Of a stretch of DNA of 41,441 nt, positions 20,590-27,796 are shown piece after piece. The DNA comes from WRKB01 sp031551145 (GTDB lineage: Bacteria > Desulfobacterota > Desulfovibrionia > Desulfovibrionales > Desulfovibrionaceae). Each line of letters begins with the position of its first letter. The stretch's first letter is position 1. The notes under the pieces were generated by a model. That model worked only from the letters and a program-made list of their open reading frames with translations. It was not told the origin of the DNA and ran no database searches. Both the position numbers and the translations under genes were made by a program. The stretch is from positions 1 through 41,441 of the forward strand of contig JAVBNZ010000068.1 of the NCBI GenBank assembly GCA_031551145.1. The letters are read 5' to 3'.

Positions 20590-21597
20590 CTATTCCGGAA
20601 ACACGCCGGCAATGATGCCGCAGCCCTGGGGCAGATCGATCTTGAGCCGTTTGACGTTGAGCGCGCCCGTGCCTTTGATGAGGTCGATCAATTCCTGTTC
20701 GGTGTACACTCTGCCGTTTTCCGTGCCCACGAGCATGTTGCAGCCGAAGAGCGCGGGGTGTTTCGGCCCGTCCTTGGCGTTGTTCAGCACGAACTCCTGC
20801 ACAACCAGCAGGCCGCCGGGCGTGAGCACGCGGGCCGCCTTTTCCAGCAGCAGGGCGGAATCTTCGTGATTCAGAGCGTGCAGCACCTGGGAAATCCACA
20901 CCACGTCATAGCGGCCGGCGACCACGTCGCGCATGAAGTCGCCTTCCACAAATTGAATGCGGTCCGAAAGCTCGTGGCGGGCGATAACGTCTTCCGCAAA
21001 GGGGCGGGTGCTCGGCAGATCATATACGGCGGCCGTAAGCTGCGGGTTATGCATGCAGAAATGGATCGCATACGTGCCCGGCCCGCCGCCGAGATCGAGC
21101 AGACGCGTACGGCCGTGCAAATCCAGGCCCAAAGCCACGGTTTTGGCCTGCTGCGTGGCCACGTTGAACATGCCGAGCAGGAAATGCCGACGCTCCTCGG
21201 CGTCCTCGGTGCGGTGGGAGCCTTCCCTGCGCGTGCTGCGGCCGCTGCGCACCGCTTCGCTCAGGCGGGCCCAGGCGGGCACAAGGTGGCGATGGTGCAG
21301 AATGATGTGCCCGAAATAGTCCGGGCTCTGTTCGCTCAAATACTGCCGGGCGGCCGGGGTGAGGGCGTAACGGTCCCCTTCCCTGCGCAGCAGTTCCATG
21401 GCCGCGAGCGCGGTCAGCAGCGTTTCCAGTCCCCGCGCGTCGCAGGCCAGACGCCGGGCCAGTTCCTCCGCGCTTTCGGCCGTGGAGTGCAGGGCGGTGA
21501 ATATGCCGAGATCCACACCGCTGTGCAGGGCGCAGGCCGCCCAATAGGCTCCCGAGGTCTGCATGAGTTTCGCGGGGTTCCAGGCTTCGGTCGACAT
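20590..21597 (-). CDS. SAM-dependent O-methyltransferase, hydroxyindole/hydroxyneurosporene type
   Basis: A 335-aa protein of the two-domain O-methyltransferase family. An N-terminal winged-helix dimerisation domain (residues 10-100, with GVDLGIFTALH and ARQYLSEQSPDYFG) is followed by a Rossmann methyltransferase domain with the SAM-binding LLDLGGGPGTYA (166-177), DLPSTRPFAED, the VEGDFMRD acidic loop and a catalytic-region DVVWISQVLHALNHEDSALLL. The substrate cannot be read from the sequence. It has its own promoter and a hairpin before flgB, so it is probably not part of the flagellar operon. Confidence 0.88.
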   Translation of the reverse strand: MSTEAWNPAKLMQTSGAYWAACALHSGVDLGIFTALHSTAESAEELARRLACDARGLETLLTALAAMELLRREGDRYALTPAARQYLSEQSPDYFGHIILHHRHLVPAWARLSEAVRSGRSTRREGSHRTEDAEERRHFLLGMFNVATQQAKTVALGLDLHGRTRLLDLGGGPGTYAIHFCMHNPQLTAAVYDLPSTRPFAEDVIARHELSDRIQFVEGDFMRDVVAGRYDVVWISQVLHALNHEDSALLLEKAARVLTPGGLLVVQEFVLNNAKDGPKHPALFGCNMLVGTENGRVYTEQELIDLIKGTGALNVKRLKIDLPQGCGIIAGVFPE

Positions 21598-21650
21598 GGC
21601 GCGCTCCTTCTCGCAAAGTGTGAAACAACGTATCCGCTTCCGATCGTATG

Positions 21651-21680
21651 TTTATATAATACGCGGCGGGCGGCAAGCAA
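21651..21680 (-). promoter_or_regulatory. Candidate sigma-70 promoter of the O-methyltransferase
   Basis: The minus strand reads TTGCTT, 18-bp spacer, TATAAA within an AT-rich TATTATATAAA stretch, about 54 bp upstream of the start codon at 21597. Confidence 0.45.
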
Positions 21681-21805
21681 AATCCGGACAATGCGTTTCT
21701 CCGCATCCGCCTCCTGAAGATCCGCTCGCCCTTGCGGTAAAAAGAGGATACAGATTGAAGACGCCCGCCGGATGACCGGGCGCCCAAAACATGCCGGGAG
21801 ACCGT

Positions 21806-22159
21806 ATGAACGCATTTTCCGACTGGCTGGCGGAACGCGCCGCGCACATACGGCGCATGGAACAGGAAGCCCTGCGCCGGCTTGAACAGGGAGACGAAGC
21901 GGCCTACCGCAGGTTGATGCGCCAAAAGGCGGAACTGCTCGCGGCCCTGCCCAAGGACGCCCTGCCCCTGCTGCGGGAAATGGAGCCCGGCGCGCGAAGC
22001 GCCGCGCTCGACCGCCTGATGGCCTTTGCCCGCGGCGCGGCCAACGCGCTTTCGCTGAATTCGGTCTTTTACATGTCCGCCCTGCTCTACCCCGAAGCTC
22101 ACCGCGAAGGCGAACCCAACGATCTTGAAGCGTTTATTGCTTCGCTGCGCGGTGCGTAA
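21806..22159 (+). CDS. Small helical protein of unknown function
   Basis: A 117-aa, entirely helical-looking protein (WLAERAAHIRRMEQEALRRLEQGDEAAYRRLMRQKAELLAALPKD...) with no membrane segment or cysteine pattern. Family not recognised. ATG 21806 is preferred over the in-frame ATG at 21791 because GGGAG lies 5 bases before it. It is divergent from the methyltransferase and converges on the AsmA gene. Confidence 0.7.
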   Translation: MNAFSDWLAERAAHIRRMEQEALRRLEQGDEAAYRRLMRQKAELLAALPKDALPLLREMEPGARSAALDRLMAFARGAANALSLNSVFYMSALLYPEAHREGEPNDLEAFIASLRGA

Positions 22160-22191
22160 ATACGCGTTTCGCGGGCAAATACTTCGTCAAA

Positions 22192-22247
22192 GCCGTTTTT
22201 TGCTCCGGTCGAGTACGATAAGAGTGCACTCCCTCCGCAAAAAACGA
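22192..22247. repeat. Dispersed structured repeat, copy 2 (between convergent genes)
   Basis: Inverted copy of the element at 15879-15929. The core at 22199-22241 differs at three positions, and the pairing arms GCCGTTTTTTGC and GCAAAAAACGAC are conserved in structure but not in sequence. It lies in the 149-bp gap between the genes ending at 22159 and 22309, where it could also act as a bidirectional terminator. Confidence 0.75.
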
Positions 22248-22308
22248 CTTTTCCTCGTCTTTGCCGCACGCTCCGCATATTTCCATAACAATACATATTC
22301 GGCGTGCT

Positions 22309-25300
22309 TTATTTCTTTAACAGGCGAAACGGTGCGGACAACGCCCCGCCCACCACATCGAGCAGCCCGGAGCCCGCGCTGCCTATGCCGCCCACCACGC
22401 CCGAACCGAGTTTGCCGAGGGCGTTGAGCACGGCCTGCCCCGCCTGTATCGAAGTCTGCGGCGCATCCAGTCCGCCGTAGATGCGCAGGGGAAAATCGGG
22501 CAGGCCCTTCATGCGCACGTCCAGCGTCACGTCCAGGTTGCGCTCCGCCAGGTTGACCCGGCCGCCGCCCTGCGCGTTCAGGGTCGGCCCGCGCAATGCG
22601 CATTGCGTGCGGAACACGCCGCGTTCCAGCGGACCGCTCACCCGCATTTCATCGAGAACAATGGTTGACGCCACGCTTTTTTTATCTTTTTTCAGCGTTC
22701 GCAGCGCGCCGTTGCGCATGTCGAAGCGCAGGGAGCCGTTCAGGGCCGCCGGAATATCCGCGCCCGAACGGGCAAGGGCGGAAACTTCGGCATCCACCGC
22801 GGCCTTGCCGCCGAGCAGGGTTTCGCCGCCGCGCTCCGCGCTGAAGACCGCCATATCCACATTTTTCGCCTGGGCCGCGCAGTGGATGTTTACGGGACTG
22901 CCGGCAACGACCTTCAGCCGGGCCGTCATGGGGCCGTTGTACAGCGTGGCGTGTATGGGCGCGAATTCCAGCACGCCCTTGTTCAGGCGCAGGGGCGCGC
23001 GCAACTGCGTGAAGTTCAGGCTGAACAATCGCATGTGCCGGGCCTCTATCTGCCCTTCCGCGTCGAAATTTTTCAGGTATTCCGTTTTCCAGGGCTGCAT
23101 GGACCGTTGTTTGCCGTCCTGCCCGTTTTTCAGATAGGCGTCGAGCGGCAGATCGTCGATCTCCAGCGCAAGTTTCAGGTACGGCCGCGCCTTCCACTGC
23201 CCGGTAAGCGCTCCGGCGAAACGGCTCTGATCGAGCGCGCCCCGGCCTTCGGTAAGCGAAAAACCCGCGGCGTCAACGGCAAAAGCCGTTGTGAGGGAAA
23301 AACTTTTGAGCAGGGCGGGGTTGAAGCCGGGATCGCCGAAGCCGCATTCTATAAGGCTTTTGCGCAGATCCGCGCCCTTCATGCTGATTCTGCCCTGCCC
23401 CTCCGGCCCGGCTTTGCCGAAAGCCACACGCGCGTGCCCCGCAACGTTCGCGGAAAAGATTTTGCCTTCCGCCTCCTCCAGTGTGAAACCCGCCGTGTCG
23501 GTATCGAGAGTGAACCTGCCCGCGACTTCCGCCTGCCGATTCCCGTGCGCGGCCGCGCGCACGCGCAGCACGCCGGGCACGGAAGCGACGCGCAGGGGAA
23601 AAAATCCTTCTTTGTCCGTGCTCAGCGGGCCGTTGAGCCGCAGTTCCGCTTCCCCGTCCTTGTCGTGCGCCTGTATGCTCCACGCGCCCGTGTAGGAGAT
23701 GCGATCCCGCCGTTTTTCGTCGTAGGGGGAAAAATTTCCCTCCAGCGCGCAGTCGGGCAGCGTCATCCGATCCTTGGCGGAGGCGGACGCGCCGTACGAA
23801 CCTTCTTCCAGCGCAAGGGCGAAGTCGCCGCCCATTCCGGCGCGCACGGCATCCAGGCCGGCTCCGCCGGAACGCAGATCCGCCGTCCCGTTCAGGCGGC
23901 CCCAGAGCCGCGCCTTGCCCGCCGGCGCGAGTTTGAGGGATTCCAAATCGAATTTGCGCAGCTCCAGTTTCAGGCCGTAGAGCGCGGCCGGGCCCGTGCC
24001 GCCGGAAAGGGCCAGCGCGGCCTGGGCCTGTCCGCCCCGCGCGCTTTTGCCCGTAAACTGCAGGAGCGGCCCTTTGCCGCCGGGCGTGCAGCGGAAGGAA
24101 GGTTCCTGAAGGCGAAAGAGCATGCCTTCGGCTTCTTTGGCGCGGATGCGGATGTCGTAGCCCAGATCGGGCATGGAGGAAAAGGAGGCCGCACCCGGTT
24201 CCGGCACCAGCGGGGGATGCCCGTAGGCGGGAGGCGCCGGCCGTTTGCCGGCGAGTTCGGGAAACTCCGCGTCCGCGTTCACGGATTCGCCCGCCATGTT
24301 CAAAAAGATCACCGGTTCGGCAAAGCTTTTTACGCCGCCCGAGCCGCGCAGCCGCGTTCCCCGCGCGGTCGAGATCTCGATGGCCGTTGCCTCAACCATC
24401 TGAAGATTCAGCTGAAAGTCGATAAAACCCCGCAGGGCATCCAGGCCCTGCTGTATGCCCGGCAAAATGCCGCGCCCAAAGCCGAACCAGCGGGGAAGGG
24501 AAAGCCTGTCGATGTCCAGCCGGCCTTTCAGGGCGCCCTTTTCCACCCGCCCCGCGGCGCGCAGTTTGTCTTCGCCCAGGGCCAGTTCGGACGCTTCCAG
24601 GCTGATCTCTCCTCTTCGCCGCAGGGCGGAAAGTTCGATGCGCAGCGGCAGTTCGCGCTCCCCAAGATGCAGCGCTCCGTGCGTGCGCGCGCGCAGGCGC
24701 AGTTCATCCTGCGCTCCCTGCTCCCACAGGTTCAGGGTTACGGAAAGATCGGAAAAGAAACCGGGCAGGCTGAGAAAACTTTCAAAATACAGGTTTGTGT
24801 TTTCCGTTCCCCGGCCGCCCAGGTCGTGGAAAAGACCGTGCAGGTTCAGGCGTGCGGCGCGCAGCGTCAGTTCGGACATGCCGCCGCGGCGCACAAGGAC
24901 GCGTTCGGCAACCAGCGCTGCCTCCGGCTCGGAGGAGCGTAGCGTGATCGTCCCGTTCAGGCCTTCCAGACGCGCGGAAAAATTCGGGCCGGCCAGTTGC
25001 AGGCTGCCGGATTCCAGAACAAGATCGCAGCCTTCAAACACCGGAGGCAGGGCAACGGGCACGGCAGGGGCCGTCCCGTCTTTTTTCACGGCAAGGGCCG
25101 CCGCGTCCAGGGAACAATCCGCGCGCAGCAGCGCAATCCGATCGATGACGAAAGCCCCCCGCAGCAGGGCCGCCGGAGAAGGCAGCACCGTGACGAAGGG
25201 ACTTGTCAGGCGAATCCCCGGCCCTTCCAGCACCACGTCCATCAGCGCCAGTTGGGGAAAGGGAAAGAAGATCACGTCCACCGCGCCGATGGCGCAATCC

Positions 25301-25503
25301 AGCCCGCTCTGTTCCCGGATCGCGCGCGCCGGCAGTTCGGCCGTGGCTTCGGGATTCCGCTTCAGATACAGAGCCGTCAGCAGGGATGCGCCCGCCGCAA
25401 GAAGCAGCAGCGCGCAGACAAGAAGCGCGGATACGCGCAGGAATTTTGAATATTTCAAGCCGTGTCGTGCGTTGCGGAACGCCGGATATCGGCCTCCCAC
25501 CAA
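22309..25503 (-). CDS. AsmA-family large envelope protein
   Basis: A 1064-aa protein anchored by one membrane segment at about residues 23-46 (LRVSALLVCALLLLAAGASLLTALYL) with the rest predicted periplasmic. The opening after the anchor (ATAELPARAIREQSGLDCAIGAVDVIFFPFPQLALMDVVLEG) and the C-terminal part (GAFRT... LDVTLDVRMKGLPDFPLRIYGGLDAPQTS) match AsmA-like proteins. These belong to the repeating beta-groove superfamily implicated in phospholipid transport between membranes. The start is uncertain: TTG 25503 and GTG 25500 lack a clear Shine-Dalgarno, and a start near the anchor (TTG at codon 16) is possible. It stands alone. Confidence 0.82.
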   Translation of the reverse strand: MVGGRYPAFRNARHGLKYSKFLRVSALLVCALLLLAAGASLLTALYLKRNPEATAELPARAIREQSGLDCAIGAVDVIFFPFPQLALMDVVLEGPGIRLTSPFVTVLPSPAALLRGAFVIDRIALLRADCSLDAAALAVKKDGTAPAVPVALPPVFEGCDLVLESGSLQLAGPNFSARLEGLNGTITLRSSEPEAALVAERVLVRRGGMSELTLRAARLNLHGLFHDLGGRGTENTNLYFESFLSLPGFFSDLSVTLNLWEQGAQDELRLRARTHGALHLGERELPLRIELSALRRRGEISLEASELALGEDKLRAAGRVEKGALKGRLDIDRLSLPRWFGFGRGILPGIQQGLDALRGFIDFQLNLQMVEATAIEISTARGTRLRGSGGVKSFAEPVIFLNMAGESVNADAEFPELAGKRPAPPAYGHPPLVPEPGAASFSSMPDLGYDIRIRAKEAEGMLFRLQEPSFRCTPGGKGPLLQFTGKSARGGQAQAALALSGGTGPAALYGLKLELRKFDLESLKLAPAGKARLWGRLNGTADLRSGGAGLDAVRAGMGGDFALALEEGSYGASASAKDRMTLPDCALEGNFSPYDEKRRDRISYTGAWSIQAHDKDGEAELRLNGPLSTDKEGFFPLRVASVPGVLRVRAAAHGNRQAEVAGRFTLDTDTAGFTLEEAEGKIFSANVAGHARVAFGKAGPEGQGRISMKGADLRKSLIECGFGDPGFNPALLKSFSLTTAFAVDAAGFSLTEGRGALDQSRFAGALTGQWKARPYLKLALEIDDLPLDAYLKNGQDGKQRSMQPWKTEYLKNFDAEGQIEARHMRLFSLNFTQLRAPLRLNKGVLEFAPIHATLYNGPMTARLKVVAGSPVNIHCAAQAKNVDMAVFSAERGGETLLGGKAAVDAEVSALARSGADIPAALNGSLRFDMRNGALRTLKKDKKSVASTIVLDEMRVSGPLERGVFRTQCALRGPTLNAQGGGRVNLAERNLDVTLDVRMKGLPDFPLRIYGGLDAPQTSIQAGQAVLNALGKLGSGVVGGIGSAGSGLLDVVGGALSAPFRLLKK

Positions 25504-25648
25504 CTTTCTGTAGCGCCGATTGCTTCGGGATTCAAGTTGAGCTACTAGACCCCTTAATAATGAAACATTTGGTTCGGCTCGAAAGCCGCTTAAAAAACAC
25601 CTTACCCGCCGGGGGCGAACGGCTTTGCCGCGTCAAGCGAGACGGCGG

Positions 25649-25673
25649 GCAAAGCGGGCGAAGCCCGCTTTGC
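25649..25673 (+). promoter_or_regulatory. Perfect hairpin in the leader of the CgeB-like gene
   Basis: GCAAAGCGGGC (25649-25659), loop GAA, GCCCGCTTTGC (25663-25673), ending 25 bp before ATG 25699, which has no recognisable Shine-Dalgarno. The wider 25504-25698 interval is otherwise GC-rich, with an AT-rich patch (25553-25560) that could belong to a promoter; I could not define one. Confidence 0.4.
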
Positions 25674-25698
25674 ATCGTTCCCGCCGGCGAGCGGTAGA

Positions 25699-26703
25699 AT
25701 GAAACGCATACTTTGGATCGGAAGCCCCTTTTTCAGCCCGGCTCTGCCGGATCTCGGCTGGGAGCTGTGCGCGATCAATTTTGAGGAACTGGCCGTGTTC
25801 TCCTGGGCCGATCTCACGGCCCGCGCCGGCTGGGAGCCGGACGTGCTGGTGGTGGCCGACAAAAGCCGCGCCCCCTTCGTGCTGGGCATGGAAGACATGC
25901 CCTGCCTCACCGTCGCCTATTGCGTGGACACCCACATCCACAGCTGGCTGCCCTTGTACGCTCAGGGCTTCGATCTCTGCCTGATCAGCCTGCGCGATCA
26001 CCTGTCCCTGTTCGAGAACAGAATGCTGGATCGGGAGCGGATCCACTGGTTTCCCCCCTTTGCCAAGGAAACGGATCGCCCGCTGCACGAAGCGGAGAAG
26101 TGGGACTGCCTGTTCGTGGGAACCCTGAATCCGGAAAAAACACCCAGGCGCATGCGCTTTCTGGACGAACTGCGTGAATCGGTGCCCGGCCTGCACTGTG
26201 TTGCGGGCGACTATCACCGGCTGTTCCCCAAGGGAAAAATCTTGCTCAATCACTGCGAAGCCGGGGATCTGAACTTCCGCGTGTTTGAGGCTCTGGGCTG
26301 CGGAGGCTGCCTGCTGACCCCGCGCGTGGGGCACGGACTGGCCGATCTTTTTCAGGAAGGCGTGCACTACGCGGGCTATGAGCCGGATAACGTGCAGGAC
26401 GCGGCCGCGCGCATACACGAACTGTTGCGCGATCCGCTCAAACGCTCCCTGATGCGCGCGGCCGGCCTGACCGCCGTGGACGCAGGACATCGCGCCGCGC
26501 ACCGGGCCGAAGCCCTGACGAAACTTTTGCGGAACACGCCGAAAGAAACCGTTGAGCAGCGCAAAAGCCGGGCCGCCTTCATCCGTAAACAGTGGTTGAA
26601 GATCATCTATCTGCATCTGGCCGAAGCCGAGCGTTCGCCCGCAATGCGCGAAGCGTATTTCAGGGCGGCGGCGGGAAGATGCTTTCCCGGGCCTATTTCA
26701 TGA
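25699..26703 (+). CDS. CgeB-like glycosyltransferase
   Basis: A 334-aa GT-B-type protein similar to the CgeB/Glyco_trans_1_2 group. The N-terminal half is a short Rossmann-like domain (MKRILWIGSPFFSPALPDLG, VLVVADKS, YCVDTHIHSWLPL). The C-terminal half starts at CLFVGTLNPEKTPRR and includes LNFRVFEALGCGGCLLTPRVGHGLADLF (R194, E197), the nucleotide-sugar-binding helix of the family. In Desulfovibrio-type genomes such genes often modify surface or flagellar structures, but nothing here fixes the acceptor. The 3' end overlaps the convergent marC gene by 11 bp. Confidence 0.82.
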   Translation: MKRILWIGSPFFSPALPDLGWELCAINFEELAVFSWADLTARAGWEPDVLVVADKSRAPFVLGMEDMPCLTVAYCVDTHIHSWLPLYAQGFDLCLISLRDHLSLFENRMLDRERIHWFPPFAKETDRPLHEAEKWDCLFVGTLNPEKTPRRMRFLDELRESVPGLHCVAGDYHRLFPKGKILLNHCEAGDLNFRVFEALGCGGCLLTPRVGHGLADLFQEGVHYAGYEPDNVQDAAARIHELLRDPLKRSLMRAAGLTAVDAGHRAAHRAEALTKLLRNTPKETVEQRKSRAAFIRKQWLKIIYLHLAEAERSPAMREAYFRAAAGRCFPGPIS

Positions 26704-27304
26704 AACTCCGGATTCCATCAAACACAATCTGCGCGGCAATGGCGGACAAAAGCAGGCCCGTCAGCTTGGTCATGATGGAAAAGCCCGCGGTGCCGAGCAG
26801 TTTCTGGATCTTTTCCGCCAGCAGCAGAACGGCCCAGAGCGAGAGCGTGGCGGCCAGCAGCCCGGCCATGTCGGTCAGGCGTCCGTTTCGCGCGGCGGGT
26901 TCCGCGCCCAGCACCATGAGCGCGCCGATGGTGGCCGGCCCGAGCACGATGGGCACGGCCAGCGGCACCACGCTGATGTCGTCTTCCTCCGCGGCCGGAC
27001 TTGCCGTGCTGTGGCCGGAGGAACGCATCATGGACACCGCCGTGAGAAAGAGCAGCGAGCCCGAACCGATGCGGAAGGCGTCGAGCGTGAAGCCGAAGAG
27101 CGCGAAAAGCTCCCGGCCGCAAAAAAGCAGCAGCGCCCCGATAATAAAAACCGCAACGGCCGTCTTGTGGGCCGTGCGCCGTTTGCGCGCCGGGCTGTAG
27201 TCCGCCGCGCCGCTCAAAAAGGCGGTCAGGGCCAGGGGCGGCGCGAACAGCGCGAACAGCTTGACGTAAATGCTGACAAAATAGGCGGGAGAAAACGCTT
27301 CCAC
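26693..27304 (-). CDS. MarC/YhgN-family membrane protein
   Basis: A 203-aa protein with six hydrophobic segments (about residues 8-30, 46-66, 76-95, 113-136, 147-165, 179-199). The conserved MarC element PLAVPIVLGPATIG follows the acidic linker EEDDISVV. Members are inner-membrane proteins of uncertain transport function; some relatives were described as neutral amino-acid transporters. The start is GTG 27304, 3 bp downstream of the stop of the small membrane protein, so the two form one unit. Its 3' end overlaps the convergent glycosyltransferase gene. Confidence 0.88.
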   Translation of the reverse strand: MEAFSPAYFVSIYVKLFALFAPPLALTAFLSGAADYSPARKRRTAHKTAVAVFIIGALLLFCGRELFALFGFTLDAFRIGSGSLLFLTAVSMMRSSGHSTASPAAEEDDISVVPLAVPIVLGPATIGALMVLGAEPAARNGRLTDMAGLLAATLSLWAVLLLAEKIQKLLGTAGFSIMTKLTGLLLSAIAAQIVFDGIRSFMK

Positions 27305-27307
27305 GGT

Positions 27308-27610
27308 TCAATCGCGCCTTTCGTCGTCCGGGGGGCGCACGCGGTAGTCGTTTTTGTCCAGATCCACAATCCGCGTGTCCTTTTCTTCCCTGTTCCTTCC
27401 GCGATCGATGCGGACGAAGAACACATCGGCGGGCTTTTTGCCGCGCAGGGCCGCGATGCAGAAATAGACGGCCACGGCCGCCGCGCCGATAATCAGCCCC
27501 ACAGTCGCGAACACGAAAAAAAGCAGCGCGACGATCGCGGCGACGATGCCCAAGCCGATCCACTGCGCTGCGTTCGGACGCAGCGGCCTGTTGTTCCATG
27601 CTCCGTTCAT
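27308..27610 (-). CDS. Small membrane protein of unknown function, predicted leaderless
   Basis: A 100-aa protein with two close hydrophobic segments (residues 17-34 and 36-54: IGLGIVAAIVALLFFVF, VGLIIGAAAVAVYFCIAAL) and a highly charged C-terminal tail. Family not recognised. ATG 27610 lacks a Shine-Dalgarno, but the promoter at 27617-27645 predicts transcription starting at the A of this ATG. In-frame codons upstream to 27724 precede that promoter and were excluded. It is the first gene of the unit with marC. Confidence 0.65.
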   Translation of the reverse strand: MNGAWNNRPLRPNAAQWIGLGIVAAIVALLFFVFATVGLIIGAAAVAVYFCIAALRGKKPADVFFVRIDRGRNREEKDTRIVDLDKNDYRVRPPDDERRD

Positions 27611-27616
27611 TGCGCC

Positions 27617-27645
27617 AATATATATCCGCACGAGGCTCCCGGCAA
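27617..27645 (-). promoter_or_regulatory. Candidate sigma-70 promoter giving a leaderless mRNA
   Basis: The minus strand reads TTGCCG, 17-bp spacer, TATATT (5 of 6 at -10). Six bases separate the -10 from the ATG at 27610, so the transcript would begin at or next to the start codon. Confidence 0.5.
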
Positions 27646-27743
27646 GCGTGAGGAAGGGGTGGCACTTTTCTGCACGCCGGCCCGGCGCTGTTTCTTCGCC
27701 GCGTGACGCCGGCGCGATCTGCACCCCGGTATGGCGGAAGCAT

Positions 27744-27775
27744 AAAAAAAAGCCCCTCCGGTAACGGAGAGGCCG
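27744..27775 (-). terminator. Rho-independent terminator of the hybrid kinase gene
   Basis: On the minus strand, GGCCTCTCCG, loop TTAC, CGGAGGGGCT with one G-T pair, then eight T. It lies about 20 bp after the stop at 27797. Confidence 0.88.
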
Positions 27776-27796
27776 TGCATAACCGAGTAAAACAGC

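Noticed and set aside
22882..24942. A 686-codon plus-strand frame inside the AsmA gene
   Set aside because: Low-complexity Arg/Gly/Gln composition and no start signal; a shadow of the AsmA gene.
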